Positions 19,666 through 29,781 of a DNA stretch of 64,000 nt are shown in pieces (the first letter of the stretch is position 1; each line of letters opens with the position of its first letter). The notes beneath the pieces are model-generated. The model saw nothing but the letters and a program-made list of their open reading frames with translations, made no database searches and was not told the DNA's origin. A program made the position numbers and the translations under genes. This stretch comes from Gammaproteobacteria bacterium. GTDB lineage: Bacteria; Pseudomonadota; Gammaproteobacteria; Burkholderiales; Rhodocyclaceae. Location: assembly GCA_029289235.1 (NCBI GenBank), contig JARFTZ010000045.1:28702-92701 (forward strand), read 5' to 3'.

Positions 19666-20835
19666 ATGCTCCCGGTTCCCTATTGGCGCCTTTCCGGCTA
19701 CTACTTTTTTTATTTCGCCTTCGTCGGCGTTTTTTCGCCGTATTTCGGGCTCTACCTCCAGTCGCTCACGTTTTCCGCGTGGGAGATCAGCATCCTGATG
19801 ACGCAGATGCAGATGATGCGTCTCGTCGGACCGTACTTCTGGAGTGCGCTGGTCGACCGTTTCGATCTTCGCATGGCGGTGATCCGTGTCAGCGGCGTGG
19901 CGACCCTGCTGCTGTTCTGCACACTGTTCTTCGTCCGGAGTTTCGAGGCGCTGCTGCTCTGCATCGGGCTTTTCTCGTTTTTCTGGGTCGCCGCGCTGCC
20001 GCTGGTCGAGACGGCGACATTCGACCATCTGCGCAACGATCCGGGGCGCTACAGCCGGATCCGCCTGTGGGGATCGGTCGGCTTCATCGTGACCGTACTC
20101 GGCGCCGGGGCTCTGCTCGATCGCTCATCGTCGGGCAGCCAGCTCTGGTTGTGCGCCGCGTGTCTGGCCGGACTGATGGGGTGCGGCCTTTCTCTTCCCG
20201 ATTCGCCCCAGTCTCATCCGCATGAGAGTCATCCGTCGATCGGGAGCATAGTTCGTCAGCCGCAGGTGGTCGCGCTCCTGGCTGCCTGCGTTTTCATGTC
20301 GGCCGCGCACGGTGCCCTGTATGTCTTCTACGCGATCTTCCTGTCCGAACATGGTTACAGCAAGTCGATGGTCGGCGCCCTGTGGACGCTCGGGGTGCTG
20401 GTGGAAATCGGGCTCTTTTTTTACATGGGGCAGATCATGCGGCGCTTTGCGTTGCGCGCCATCCTGCTGGCCTCCCTTGGCGCCGCGGCGATCCGCTTCG
20501 TCATGATCGGTCTGGCCGTCGATTCCGTGACGTTGCTCGCGCTCGCGCAGTTGCTGCACGGGTTGACCTTCGCGGCGTTTCATTCGGCCGCCATCGCGTC
20601 GATCAGTCGCTGGTTTCCCGGGAATACCCGGGCTCGGGGTCAGGCACTGTATTCCAGCTTGAGCTTCGGTGCCGGTGGCGCCGTCGGTGGATTGGTCAGC
20701 GGTTGGGCGTGGGAGATTTTTGGCGGGAAAGTGGCGTTTGCGTCGGGATCGTTGTTCGCTGTTTTTGGTCTACTGGTTTTGTATCGTTGGGGGTTCGACC
20801 CGCCCGCCCAGCGGAGCGATGTAACTGTTTCGTAA
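19666..20835 (+). CDS. MFS transporter, HcaT/nucleoside-permease-like group
   Basis: 389 residues, 12 predicted membrane helices. The N-terminus PYWRLSGYYFFYFAFVGVFSPYF and the segment WSALVDRFDLRMAVIR are typical of the MFS_1-like (HcaT/LacY-related) group common in betaproteobacteria. Substrate cannot be read from the sequence. It stands between ydcH-like and an M48 lipoprotein gene, the latter starting 16 bases after its stop. Confidence 0.8.
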   Translation: MLPVPYWRLSGYYFFYFAFVGVFSPYFGLYLQSLTFSAWEISILMTQMQMMRLVGPYFWSALVDRFDLRMAVIRVSGVATLLLFCTLFFVRSFEALLLCIGLFSFFWVAALPLVETATFDHLRNDPGRYSRIRLWGSVGFIVTVLGAGALLDRSSSGSQLWLCAACLAGLMGCGLSLPDSPQSHPHESHPSIGSIVRQPQVVALLAACVFMSAAHGALYVFYAIFLSEHGYSKSMVGALWTLGVLVEIGLFFYMGQIMRRFALRAILLASLGAAAIRFVMIGLAVDSVTLLALAQLLHGLTFAAFHSAAIASISRWFPGNTRARGQALYSSLSFGAGGAVGGLVSGWAWEIFGGKVAFASGSLFAVFGLLVLYRWGFDPPAQRSDVTVS

Positions 20836-20851
20836 GAAGGGGAGGTGAGTT

Positions 20852-21694
20852 GTGAAGAATATCGCAGGAAAATGCGCGCGTCGCGCGGCCCTTTTGTTGG
20901 CGCCCTTCCTGTTGGTTGCGTGTGCGACGACGAATACGACGTCCGGTGGTGCGGTGGGCGTCGATCGTGAACAGACCATGCTTGTTTCCTCGGCGGAGGT
21001 GAATCGCTCGGCGGAGAAGGCGTATGCCGAGACGATCCAGGAGGCGCGCTCTAAAAACATGCTCAATCGCAATCCGGAACAGGTGCGCAGAGTGAGAGAC
21101 ATTGCGGCTCGCCTGATTCCCGTTACGCGGGTTTTCCGGCCTGATGCGCCCGGTTGGCGTTGGGAAACCAACGTGATCAGTTCCAATGATTTGAACGCAT
21201 GGTGCATGCCGGGCGGGAAAATGGCCGTCTACTCAGGATTGATGGAAAAGCTGAGACTCACCGACGACGAACTTGCTGCGGTGATGGGCCACGAAATAGC
21301 CCATGCCTTGCGTGAACACGGCCGGGAAAAGGTCGGGCAGGCTGCGGGCGTGGATATCGCAGCGACGCTGGGCGGATTGATCGGCGCCTATTACGGGGTT
21401 GATGCAAGTCTCGGGAAAGGACTTGTCGGGGCAGCTGGCGAGTTGGCTTTCATGCGGCCGAATTCTCGGGGAATGGAGCAGGAAGCCGATCGTATCGGTG
21501 TCGAACTGGCGGCTCGTGCCGGCTTTGACCCGTACGCCGCAATTTCGCTCTGGGAAAAGATGGCCCGGGTTTCCGGTGGCAGCACGCCGCAATGGTTGTC
21601 GACGCATCCATCGCATGAGTCGCGACTGTCGGATTTGCGCGTTTACGCCAATCGCGTGGCGCCGCTTTATCGGGCCGCGCGTGCAAACAGATGA
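20852..21694 (+). CDS. M48-family metalloprotease lipoprotein (LoiP/BepA-like)
   Basis: 280 residues, GTG start with GGGGAGGTG upstream. Lipobox LLVACA at residues 20-25 predicts a lipid-anchored envelope protein; zinc motif HEIAH (in VMGHEIAHALREH) near residue 147 and a downstream EADRIGVEL glutamate as third ligand. Such proteins degrade or help assemble outer-membrane proteins. Length and layout fit LoiP (YggG). No PDZ or TPR domain, so BepA itself is unlikely. Confidence 0.86.
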   Translation: MKNIAGKCARRAALLLAPFLLVACATTNTTSGGAVGVDREQTMLVSSAEVNRSAEKAYAETIQEARSKNMLNRNPEQVRRVRDIAARLIPVTRVFRPDAPGWRWETNVISSNDLNAWCMPGGKMAVYSGLMEKLRLTDDELAAVMGHEIAHALREHGREKVGQAAGVDIAATLGGLIGAYYGVDASLGKGLVGAAGELAFMRPNSRGMEQEADRIGVELAARAGFDPYAAISLWEKMARVSGGSTPQWLSTHPSHESRLSDLRVYANRVAPLYRAARANR

Positions 21695-21823
21695 CTTCCC
21701 GTTTTATTTCATGAGCTTGTGCCGGCTGACAGTCGCCTTGTCCCATGAGATAATCGTCGGCCCGATTGCTCCGCCCGGCGGAGCCTGAAAGGCCGTCGGG
21801 TCTTACGTCTGAGGAGATGAGTC

Positions 21824-21955
21824 ATGAAGAAAGTTGCCATTGCCGCGTTGATCGCCGTCTCTGCGTTTCTCTCGACGGCCTGCAATACCATGCAAGGGCT
21901 CGGGAAGGATATTGAACGCGGTGGCCAGGCCATCGAAAGGGCGGCGACGAGATAG
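21824..21955 (+). CDS. Entericidin-family lipoprotein
   Basis: 43 residues. Signal peptide MKKVAIAALIAVSAFLSTAC with lipobox STAC (Cys20), then CNTMQGLGKDIERGGQAIERAA, the EcnA/EcnB signature. Entericidins are tiny envelope lipoproteins linked to stress and programmed lysis; only one copy is present (no antidote/toxin pair). GAGGAG precedes the ATG by 7 bases. Too short for many gene finders. Confidence 0.85.
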   Translation: MKKVAIAALIAVSAFLSTACNTMQGLGKDIERGGQAIERAATR

Positions 21956-22017
21956 ATGCATCTCACGTAGCTTGTGCCGTGAGATACCGGTTTTATTAAT
22001 GTTTTAAGGAATTTGAC

Positions 22018-23082
22018 GTGAAGATTTGCGTTTTGCCAGGAGACGGGATCGGCCCCGAAATTACAGCGCAGGCGGTTCGCGTTCTGAAGGCGCTCGACCT
22101 GAAATTCGAAATGGAAGAGGCCTTGCTGGGCGGTTGCGCCGTCGATGCGACAGGAAATCCGTTCCCCGAGGCGACTCAGAAGCTGGCGCTGGCGGCCGAT
22201 GCCGTCCTGCTCGGCGCCGTGGGCGGCCCGAAATGGGATGTGCTCGGCCGCGAACAGCGCCCGGAACGCGGTCTTCTGGGGATTCGCAAACTGCTCGGCC
22301 TCTTCGCCAACCTGCGCCCAGCCGTGCTCTATCCGGAACTGGCGAACGCTTCGACGCTGAAGCCGGAGGTCGTTTCCGGCCTGGATATCCTGATTCTGCG
22401 CGAACTCACCGGCGACATCTACTTCGGCCAGCCGCGCGGCATCGAGACGCGCGAAGTCGACGGCGTGCAACAGCGCGTCGGTATCAACACCATGATCTAC
22501 AGCGAGAACGAAATCCGCCGCATCGGCCGGATGGCGTTCGAGGCCGCCCGCAAGCGCAACCGCAAGGTGTGCTCGGTCGACAAGATGAACGTGCTGGAAA
22601 CCACGCAGCTCTGGCGCGACGTGATGAACGAACTGGCACCCGAGTACCCGGACGTCGAACTGAGTCACATGCTCGTCGACAACGCTGCCATGCAACTCGT
22701 GCGCGCGCCCAAGCAATTCGACGTGATGGTGACCGGCAACATGTTTGGCGACATCCTCTCGGACGAGGCGTCGATGCTTACCGGGTCGATCGGCATGTTG
22801 CCGTCGGCCTCGCTGAACGAGACCGGAAAGGGACTCTACGAGCCGTGTCACGGATCCGCGCCGGATATCGCCGGCAAGGACATGGCCAATCCGCTGGCGA
22901 CGATTCTTTCTGCCGCGATGATGCTCCGCTACACCTTCGCGCAGGAAGAAGCGGCACAGCGCATCGAGACGGCAGTGAAGAAAGTCCTTGCCCAGGGCTT
23001 CCGCACCGGCGACATCTACGAGCCTGGTACGACGAAGGTCGGCACCCGCGAAATGGGCGATGCCGTCCTCGCTGCACTCTGA
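22018..23082 (+). CDS. leuB: 3-isopropylmalate dehydrogenase
   Basis: 354 residues, GTG start after TAAGGA. NAD-dependent oxidative decarboxylation of 3-isopropylmalate in leucine synthesis. Seen: GDGIGPE (7-13), [41 protein letters not shown] and GTxKVGT-like end. Full length. leuCD are not in this window; in betaproteobacteria leuB commonly sits just upstream of asd, as here (41-bp gap). Confidence 0.95.
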   Translation: MKICVLPGDGIGPEITAQAVRVLKALDLKFEMEEALLGGCAVDATGNPFPEATQKLALAADAVLLGAVGGPKWDVLGREQRPERGLLGIRKLLGLFANLRPAVLYPELANASTLKPEVVSGLDILILRELTGDIYFGQPRGIETREVDGVQQRVGINTMIYSENEIRRIGRMAFEAARKRNRKVCSVDKMNVLETTQLWRDVMNELAPEYPDVELSHMLVDNAAMQLVRAPKQFDVMVTGNMFGDILSDEASMLTGSIGMLPSASLNETGKGLYEPCHGSAPDIAGKDMANPLATILSAAMMLRYTFAQEEAAQRIETAVKKVLAQGFRTGDIYEPGTTKVGTREMGDAVLAAL

Positions 23083-23122
23083 AGCCAGTAAAGATTTCTT
23101 TTTTTATATTGAGGAAACTGCA

Positions 23123-24250
23123 ATGAAGAAGGTTGGTCTTGTCGGTTGGCGCGGAATGGTCGGTTCCGTGCTCATGCAGCGCATGGTCGAGGAGGGCGAC
23201 TTCGCCTCCATCGATCCGGTCTATTTTTCGACTTCATCCGTCGGCGGCAAGGCGCCGGCACTCGGCGGCAAGGAGGGCGGTGTCCTGCTGGACGCGATGT
23301 CGGTTGATGCGCTCAAGCAGATGGATATCATCGTGACCTGCCAGGGCGGCGACTACACCAAGGAAATTTTCCCCAAGCTGCGGGCGACTGGCTGGGACGG
23401 TCACTGGATCGATGCGGCCTCGGCCCTGCGCATGGACAAGGATGCCGTGATCATTCTCGATCCGGTCAACCTGAACGTGATCAAGGACGCGCTGGCTAAG
23501 GGCGGCAAGAACTGGATCGGCGGCAACTGCACCGTCTCGCTGATGCTGATGGGTCTCGGTGGCCTGTTCCAGAACGATCTCGTCGAGTGGGTTTCAGCCA
23601 TGACCTACCAGGCGGCGTCAGGCGCCGGTGCGCAAAACATGCGCGAGCTGTTGTGCCAGATGGGCGCCTTGCATGACGCAGTCAAGGCCGAATTGGCCGA
23701 TCCGGCTTCGGCGATCCTCGATATCGACCGCAAGGTCGCTGAAACGATGCGTTCCGCCAGCTTCCCCACCAAGAACTTCCGCAACACCGCGCTGGCTGGC
23801 AGCCTGATTCCGTGGATCGACGTTCCTGTCGAAGGCGGTCAGTCGAAGGAAGAGTGGAAGGGTGGTGCGGAATGCAACAAGATCCTCGGTCGTCCGCCGT
23901 TCCGTTCGCCGGGCAGTATTCCGGTTGACGGACTCTGCGTGCGGATCGGCGCGATGCGCTGCCATTCGCAGGGCCTGACCATCAAGTTGCGCAAGGATGT
24001 CCCGCTCGACGAAGTGTCCGACATCATCGCCAATGGCAATCAGTGGGCCAAGGTTGTCCCGAACGAGCGCGAGATCAGCGAACGCGAACTTACCCCGGCC
24101 GCTGTGACCGGGACTCTGACGGTGCCTGTCGGCCGCTTGCACAAGCTGGCCATGGGGCCGGAGTACTTGGGCGCATTTACGGTAGGTGACCAGTTGTTGT
24201 GGGGCGCCGCCGAGCCTCTTCGCAGGATGCTGCGCATCCTGCTTGATTGA
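23123..24250 (+). CDS. asd: Aspartate-semialdehyde dehydrogenase
   Basis: 375 residues; reduces aspartyl phosphate to aspartate semialdehyde for Lys, Met, Thr and diaminopimelate. Seen: NADP-binding [10 protein letters not shown] (8-17), catalytic Cys in [15 protein letters not shown] (about residue 136), and the Gram-negative-type insertion. ATG at 23123 preceded by GAGGAAA. Followed by a strong terminator, so leuB-asd forms a unit separate from fimV. Confidence 0.95.
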   Translation: MKKVGLVGWRGMVGSVLMQRMVEEGDFASIDPVYFSTSSVGGKAPALGGKEGGVLLDAMSVDALKQMDIIVTCQGGDYTKEIFPKLRATGWDGHWIDAASALRMDKDAVIILDPVNLNVIKDALAKGGKNWIGGNCTVSLMLMGLGGLFQNDLVEWVSAMTYQAASGAGAQNMRELLCQMGALHDAVKAELADPASAILDIDRKVAETMRSASFPTKNFRNTALAGSLIPWIDVPVEGGQSKEEWKGGAECNKILGRPPFRSPGSIPVDGLCVRIGAMRCHSQGLTIKLRKDVPLDEVSDIIANGNQWAKVVPNEREISERELTPAAVTGTLTVPVGRLHKLAMGPEYLGAFTVGDQLLWGAAEPLRRMLRILLD

Positions 24251-24272
24251 TTTCAGGGGCTTTTTCGAGAAG

Positions 24273-24301
24273 AACCGGGGCGAAAGCTCCGGTTTTTTTT
24301 T
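24273..24301 (+). terminator. Rho-independent terminator after asd
   Basis: Nine-base-pair stem AACCGGGGC / GCTCCGGTT (one G-U pair) closed by a GAAA tetraloop and followed by a run of eight or nine T. Confidence 0.85.
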
Positions 24302-24400
24302 GAGCTGATCGCGTTCTAATGTCACGTGCAAGTTTAGCTTGCATGCGTAACTTCATGATGTTATTTTAATATTTCCGATTTTGACGCTCAGGGTCGCGCC

Positions 24401-27400
24401 GTGGCAAATAAAACATATCAGAGCAACCGTTACTTCCGTTTAAGTGCCTCAGCGTTTGCGGTGGCTTCATGCTTGGTGCTCTCTTCCATTCCGTTAAGCG
24501 CGAATGCGGCAGGTCTGGGTCGTTTGGTCGTGTTTTCCGCGCTTGGGCAACCCTTGCGTGCGGAGATCGAGGTTACCGCGACACAGGCCGAATTGATCGA
24601 CATGAAAGCCCGGTTGGCGCCTCAGGAATTGTTCAAGCAGGCGGGGCTGGATTACGCCACCACCTTGTTGTCGATCAATTTCAATCTCGAGAAGCGTCCG
24701 AATGGCAAGGCCGTGATCAAGCTCAGTTCCAGTCGTCCGATCAATGATCCGTTCGTGGATATGCTGATGGAGTTGAACTGGTCTTCGGGGCGCCTTGTTC
24801 GCGAGTATTCGTTCTTGCTGGATCCTCCTGAGTACAAGGTGAAGGCGGCAACGGTTCCTGTGACGACCCCGTCCGTCGCGGCGGTGCCGAAGCGAAGTTC
24901 GTCTCCGGCGTCGGCCGCCTCGCGGATCGACAGTGATGTGCGCGCGCGCGCTGTCGCACAACTTGGCGTCGCCCCGAAATCGACTCCGAAAGCGGGTGAG
25001 CAGCCATCGGTTGCCGGGAGTCGCGAGGTTCGCAATGGCGAGACGCTTCATCGGATTGCCACCGAGGTCAAACCTCAGGGCGTGACACTCGATCAGATGC
25101 TGGTCGCGCTTTTCCAGGCCAATCCCGATGCGTTTGACGGGAACAACATGAACCGCCTCAAGGCCGGGAAGATTCTGTCGCTCCCGGAGAAATCGGCTGT
25201 CGAGGCTCTGCCCCCGGCGGAAGCGAGGAAGGTTGTCCTGACCCAGTCGTCGAACTGGAATGCCTATCGGAGCAAACTTGCCGGGATTTCTGCCGCTTCG
25301 CCTGCAAAGAGCGATTCGACCAGGCAGGAAGTCGGTGGAAAGATTACGGCCAAGGTAGAAGACAAGGAAGAGCAGGTCGTCCCCAAGGATCAGCTCAAAG
25401 TCTCCCGGGCGGATTCGAAGTCGGGCAAGGGCGGCGCTCCCGGAACGGCGGCCGAAGAGGAGTCGATCGCCAAGGACAAGGCGCTTCAGGAGGCCAACGA
25501 GCGGGTTGCTGCCCTGGAAAAGAATGTCGCCGACCTGCAAAAGCTTCTTGAACTCAAAAATCAAAGTCTGGCGGATCTGCAGAAGCAGACAGCGCCCGCT
25601 CCGGCTCCTGCTGGAAGCGCTTCCCCCGAGACGCCAGCAAGTGCTCCTGTCGCCTCTCCGGCTCAGGCGACGCCTCCGGCCGCCGGTTCCGCTGACCTTG
25701 CCGCAGCAGCAAAAACAGAGCAGGTGGAAGCCAAGCCTCAGGAACCTCCCGCCGCCCCCGCGCAAGTTGCAGAAAAGGTGTCCGAACCCAAGCCAGCAGC
25801 TCAGAAACCCGCTGCGACTCCCAAGGCGACAACCCCTCCGCCGCCTCCTGAGGAGCCGGGTTTCTTTGCCTCGTTGCTTGCCGACCCAATGACCCTCGCA
25901 GGAGGTGGCGGCGTGCTTGCACTGCTCGCGGCCTTGCTCTTCGCCCGCAGGAAGCGGGCGTCGAAGAACGCTGCCGAAGCTGATTTGAGCAGTACGTTGA
26001 CGCCGCCAACCACGGCGAGCTTGTCGGCTAATTCAGTATTCCGTACCACGGGGGGGCAGAGTGTCGACACCGCCTCCCAAACTCCGGCGCAGACCGATTT
26101 CAGCCAAGCCGGGCCAGGAAGTATCGATACCGACGAGGTCGATCCCGTGGCCGAGGCGGATGTTTACATGGCCTACGGTCGCGATGCCCAGGCCGAGGAA
26201 ATCCTGCTGGAGGCGAAGCAAAAGGATCCGAAGCGGCTGGCAATTCATCTGAAATTGCTGGAGATTTATTCCGGGCGAAAGGATTTGGCGCGCTTCGAGA
26301 CTTTGGCAGCCGATTTGTACGGAGAAACAAACGGGATTGGGCCGGAGTGGGACAAGGCTGTTTCCATGGGGCGCCAACTTGATCCGGCTAATCCGATGTT
26401 CCGCGGAGACAAGACTCCATCCGGAGTTGGCGCTGTCGGTGCGGCTGTCGCTATGGTCGGAGGTGCATCCGAAGAGATCAAGGATGCTCGTGTAATGCCT
26501 GAGGCATTGTTCCAGCCGGTGAAGGAGACGGAGTCGTCCAGGACGGAGACTGTTCCGGAGCCTGCAATTGATGCGCCGGTTGAATCCACCGAAACCAAGG
26601 GGCTCGATTTCGATCTCGGCAACGATGACGGAAAGCCGGCTGAGCGTGAGGCTTCCGTGGATGCTTCTTCGGACACTCTCGATGCCCTTGATTTCGATTT
26701 GGGAAGTATCGAGCCCGAGGTTCCGGCCGAACCTGCCGTCCCGGAGTTCTCGCTTCCCGATGCCTCGTCGTCGGAGATAAAGGAGACCGCGACTGGCATG
26801 AAGGCAGATGCCGTCCCGGATCTGGATTTCGATATCGGCACACAGATCACGCCAGCCGAGGAGGTGCTTGGTGAAGAAGGCCGGGTGTCGGCAAAGGAGA
26901 GCTTGCCCGGCCTGGATTTCGATTTTGATCTCAGCCCTGTGAAGCAAGAAACACCAGCTGAAGAAGTCGTATCTGCTGGCGGAGGGGGACTTGACGATGT
27001 CGAGTTCGATGTCAACCTGACGGAGTCGACTTTCCTCGGTCGTGAAGAGCCCGAACCTTCTTCCTTTGACCTCTCGGAAATCGATCTCGACCTTCAGTCC
27101 CCTGATCTTGAGATTCCGTCCGGGCAGTCGGATATTGATCAGGCAGAACCGGCCCATGTGTCTACGGCGGTCAATACTGATTTCTCGCTGGAGCAGGCAG
27201 AGACACTTATCGTGCCTGGGGGGCAGTCGCAGACGGTGCTCAACCCCGACTTTTCTGGCCCGGAGGCGGAAGAAACGTTGATCGCTCCGTCGCTTGAAGG
27301 GGGGGCTGGTCTTGCGCCCGATCTCGAAATAGGTGCCAACGAGGAGGTCGCGACCAAGCTTGATCTCGCAAAAGCATATGAAGAGATGGGTGACCTCGAA

Positions 27401-27493
27401 GGGGCGCGGGAACTTCTGCAGGAGGTGCTGAAGGAGGGGGATGTCGCCCAGCGCGAGGCTGCCCAGAGCCTGCTGGACAGGATCGGCGGATAG
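24401..27493 (+). CDS. fimV: FimV/HubP-family polar landmark protein
   Basis: 1030 residues, GTG start. Signal peptide (to about residue 36), FimV N-terminal domain (36-145, AGLGRLVVFSALGQPLRAEIEV), LysM peptidoglycan-binding domain (about 210-266), coiled coil (360-395), Pro/Ala linker, membrane helix (about 490-512) and a long acidic cytoplasmic part with repeated LDFDLGxx motifs, closing with the conserved FimV C-terminal TPR-like domain (985-1030). In Pseudomonas/Vibrio it organises the cell pole for type IV pili, flagella and chemotaxis. Position asd-fimV-truA is the classic context. Confidence 0.93.
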   Translation: MANKTYQSNRYFRLSASAFAVASCLVLSSIPLSANAAGLGRLVVFSALGQPLRAEIEVTATQAELIDMKARLAPQELFKQAGLDYATTLLSINFNLEKRPNGKAVIKLSSSRPINDPFVDMLMELNWSSGRLVREYSFLLDPPEYKVKAATVPVTTPSVAAVPKRSSSPASAASRIDSDVRARAVAQLGVAPKSTPKAGEQPSVAGSREVRNGETLHRIATEVKPQGVTLDQMLVALFQANPDAFDGNNMNRLKAGKILSLPEKSAVEALPPAEARKVVLTQSSNWNAYRSKLAGISAASPAKSDSTRQEVGGKITAKVEDKEEQVVPKDQLKVSRADSKSGKGGAPGTAAEEESIAKDKALQEANERVAALEKNVADLQKLLELKNQSLADLQKQTAPAPAPAGSASPETPASAPVASPAQATPPAAGSADLAAAAKTEQVEAKPQEPPAAPAQVAEKVSEPKPAAQKPAATPKATTPPPPPEEPGFFASLLADPMTLAGGGGVLALLAALLFARRKRASKNAAEADLSSTLTPPTTASLSANSVFRTTGGQSVDTASQTPAQTDFSQAGPGSIDTDEVDPVAEADVYMAYGRDAQAEEILLEAKQKDPKRLAIHLKLLEIYSGRKDLARFETLAADLYGETNGIGPEWDKAVSMGRQLDPANPMFRGDKTPSGVGAVGAAVAMVGGASEEIKDARVMPEALFQPVKETESSRTETVPEPAIDAPVESTETKGLDFDLGNDDGKPAEREASVDASSDTLDALDFDLGSIEPEVPAEPAVPEFSLPDASSSEIKETATGMKADAVPDLDFDIGTQITPAEEVLGEEGRVSAKESLPGLDFDFDLSPVKQETPAEEVVSAGGGGLDDVEFDVNLTESTFLGREEPEPSSFDLSEIDLDLQSPDLEIPSGQSDIDQAEPAHVSTAVNTDFSLEQAETLIVPGGQSQTVLNPDFSGPEAEETLIAPSLEGGAGLAPDLEIGANEEVATKLDLAKAYEEMGDLEGARELLQEVLKEGDVAQREAAQSLLDRIGG

Positions 27494-27511
27494 TTCGCGG
27501 AGATATTCAAC

Positions 27512-27545
27512 GAAAGGCCGTGCTCTGTACAGGGTGCGGCCTTTC
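27512..27545 (+). terminator. Hairpin between fimV and the EcfT-like gene
   Basis: Nine-base-pair stem GAAAGGCCG / CGGCCTTTC with a 16-base loop, 19 bases after the fimV stop. The T-tract is broken (TCTTCGTTTTC), so it may attenuate rather than end transcription. Confidence 0.45.
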
Positions 27546-27566
27546 TTCGTTTTCGATCTTAGGCCG

Positions 27567-28172
27567 ATGCCGACTTCAAGGATTCATCCCGCGACCCGTC
27601 TGTTGATCTGGGTGTCATTGCTGATCGCCGTTCAATTTCTTGAAGGCGCGGCGCTTGTGGCAGCACTCGCGATTGTTCCTTTTCTCGGCAGGCGTGTGGT
27701 CTCCCGGGCTTGGCGCTTGATCTGGAGGGCTCGTTGGCTGCTGGTTTCGCTGTTTGTCGTTTTTGCCTGGGGGGTGCCGGGAAGGGCGTTTCTGGCCGAA
27801 GGCCTGCTTGCACCCACCCATGAAGGGATTCGGGAAGGCGGTCTTCACCTTGGGCGGATGCTCTTGGTGCTGACAGCCGTTGCCGCCTTTCTTGAATTTA
27901 CTCCGCTGGCCGATTTGCTTGCGGCCACCCGGGTGCTTCTTCGCCCGTTCAAGCGAGTGGGGATCAATGCGGATCGCGGTGTCGTCCGATTGATGCTCGT
28001 TCTTCGTTATGTCGAGACGCTGCCACGTCCGCGCGATTGGAAAATTCTCCTGGGAATGCCCGACGTCTGTACCAGCGAAACGGTCGAAATCGAGCATCAA
28101 GCTCTCGGGTGGCGTGATGGACTGATAATCGCTGGTTTGTGCGCTGCGGTTATCGGTGCGTGTTTTTGGTAG
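27567..28172 (+). CDS. EcfT/CbiQ-like small membrane protein
   Basis: 201 residues; four or five hydrophobic helices. The segment PLADLLAATRVLLRPFKRVGI followed by LMLVLRYVE resembles the coupling-helix region of EcfT/CbiQ transmembrane proteins, which normally pair with energising ATPases and a substrate-binding S subunit. Neither partner is nearby: it is flanked by fimV and truA and ends right before truA. An orphan with this placement may serve another role. ATG at 27567 is the only sensible start after the preceding hairpin. Confidence 0.6.
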   Translation: MPTSRIHPATRLLIWVSLLIAVQFLEGAALVAALAIVPFLGRRVVSRAWRLIWRARWLLVSLFVVFAWGVPGRAFLAEGLLAPTHEGIREGGLHLGRMLLVLTAVAAFLEFTPLADLLAATRVLLRPFKRVGINADRGVVRLMLVLRYVETLPRPRDWKILLGMPDVCTSETVEIEHQALGWRDGLIIAGLCAAVIGACFW

Positions 28173-28973
28173 ATGACGTTCATGAAGGTTGCGTTGGGTG
28201 TCGAGTACGACGGGGCGGCGTTCCGAGGCTGGCAAACCCAGCCCGGGAAGGGAACCGTCCAGGACGAACTGGAGGCCGCGTTGGCCCGAATCGCCGGGCA
28301 TCCCGTGCCGGTGGTGTGCGCCGGGAGAACCGATGCCGGCGTTCATGCGACCGGGCAGGTGGTCCATTTCGAGACGTTGGCGAATCGTCCTTTGTCCGCC
28401 TGGGTTCGCGGTGTCAACACCTTTCTGCCGCCATCCGTGGCGGTACGCTGGGCGTCTCCCGTCGAGGAGGACTTTCATGCGCGCTTTTCGGCGTTCGGGC
28501 GCTGTTATCGTTACCTCCTGATCAATCGCGCGCAGAGGCCGGGGGTATGGCACGGTCGTGCCGGGTGGTATCACCACGCTCTTGACGAAACGCGGATGCA
28601 GGAAGGGGCTCGGCTACTTGTAGGCGAGCACGATTTTTCCGCCTTCCGGGCCGCGGATTGCCAGGCCCGTTCGCCGGTCAAGCTGCTCAGGCATGCCGAA
28701 GTTCGGCGTCATGGGGATGTGCTGGTGTTCGATTTCGAGGCAAGCGCCTTTCTCCATCACATGGTGCGCAACATGGTCGGCAGTCTGGTCTATGTCGGGC
28801 AGGGCAAGCAGCCGCCGTCGTGGATCCGCGATTTGCTGGCAGCCGGTGACCGGAAAATGGCGGCGCCGACTTTCTCGGCTGCCGGACTGTATCTGGTTGG
28901 AGTACGCTATGAAGATCGTTGGGGGCTGCCGGTTCCGGCCAACCCCTTCCTGCCCGGTGCGATGATTCTTTGA
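28173..28973 (+). CDS. truA: tRNA pseudouridine synthase A
   Basis: 266 residues; makes pseudouridine at positions 38-40 of tRNA anticodon arms. Catalytic Asp54 in CAGRTDAGVHA, plus RFSAFGRCYRYLL and FEASAFLHHMVRNMVGSL motifs. The start may be ATG 28173 or the in-frame ATG 28182 (MKVALGVEYDG, closer to the family norm). It begins directly after the EcfT-like stop codon. Confidence 0.94.
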   Translation: MTFMKVALGVEYDGAAFRGWQTQPGKGTVQDELEAALARIAGHPVPVVCAGRTDAGVHATGQVVHFETLANRPLSAWVRGVNTFLPPSVAVRWASPVEEDFHARFSAFGRCYRYLLINRAQRPGVWHGRAGWYHHALDETRMQEGARLLVGEHDFSAFRAADCQARSPVKLLRHAEVRRHGDVLVFDFEASAFLHHMVRNMVGSLVYVGQGKQPPSWIRDLLAAGDRKMAAPTFSAAGLYLVGVRYEDRWGLPVPANPFLPGAMIL

Positions 28974-28982
28974 GAGATTATA

Positions 28983-29633
28983 TTGCTGACTCGAATCAAG
29001 ATTTGCGGACTGACCCGTGCCGAGGACGTGCGTGAGGCTATCGATGCGGGGGCCGACGCGTTGGGTCTGGTGTTCTATCCACCCAGCCCGCGCTTCGTTT
29101 CCCCGGATAGTGCAGCGAGTCTCGCGCGCCTTGTGCCGCCGTTCGTCACCACGGTCGGTCTCTTCGTCAATGCGGCGCCTGAGTTCGTCCGCGAGGTGCT
29201 GGCGGCGGTGCCGATCCACCTGCTGCAGTTCCACGGTGACGAGGATGACGCCTACTGCCGGCAGTTCGACCGTCCCTATGTCAAGGCCGCCCGGATGAAG
29301 CCGGGGGTCGATTTGCTACAATACGCAGCGGACTTTCCGTCGGCGCAGGCAATCCTTGTCGATGCATTTGTCGAGGGCTACGGTGGGGGCGGAAAAGTAT
29401 TCGACTGGAACCTGATTCCGCCGGCGTTGCCGAAGCCCTTGATCCTGTCCGGCGGACTCGACGCGCAGAATGTGGGCGAGGCAGTCACCCGGGTGCGACC
29501 GGCGGCTGTCGACGTCTCATCCGGTGTCGAGGCAGCCAAAGGCATCAAGGATCCGAGCAAGATTCACGCGTTTGTCGCCGCCGTGCGCGCAGCGGACGCA
29601 GGGAAAACGGCAGAAAACGCAGCAACTGACTGA
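28983..29633 (+). CDS. trpF: Phosphoribosylanthranilate isomerase
   Basis: 216 residues, TTG start (the frame begins LTRIKICGLTRAEDV, the family N-terminus, and no ATG is available). A TIM barrel; catalytic Cys in KICGLTR and Asp in LVDAFVEGYGGGGKVFDW. Third step of the tryptophan branch. Standard betaproteobacterial order truA-trpF-trpB-trpA. Confidence 0.95.
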   Translation: MLTRIKICGLTRAEDVREAIDAGADALGLVFYPPSPRFVSPDSAASLARLVPPFVTTVGLFVNAAPEFVREVLAAVPIHLLQFHGDEDDAYCRQFDRPYVKAARMKPGVDLLQYAADFPSAQAILVDAFVEGYGGGGKVFDWNLIPPALPKPLILSGGLDAQNVGEAVTRVRPAAVDVSSGVEAAKGIKDPSKIHAFVAAVRAADAGKTAENAATD

Positions 29634-29781
29634 CCCGAGTTTTCGGTACTGGAAAAACGATGCGCAAGACCTGTGGTGGACGTACCCGTACCTGCTGGAG
29701 ACGATTTCTCGCCGACCACACTTGAGGCTGGTGATCGCCTGATCACCTGCTGTTTTATTTCAATTGCCTCAAGGAAATTCC

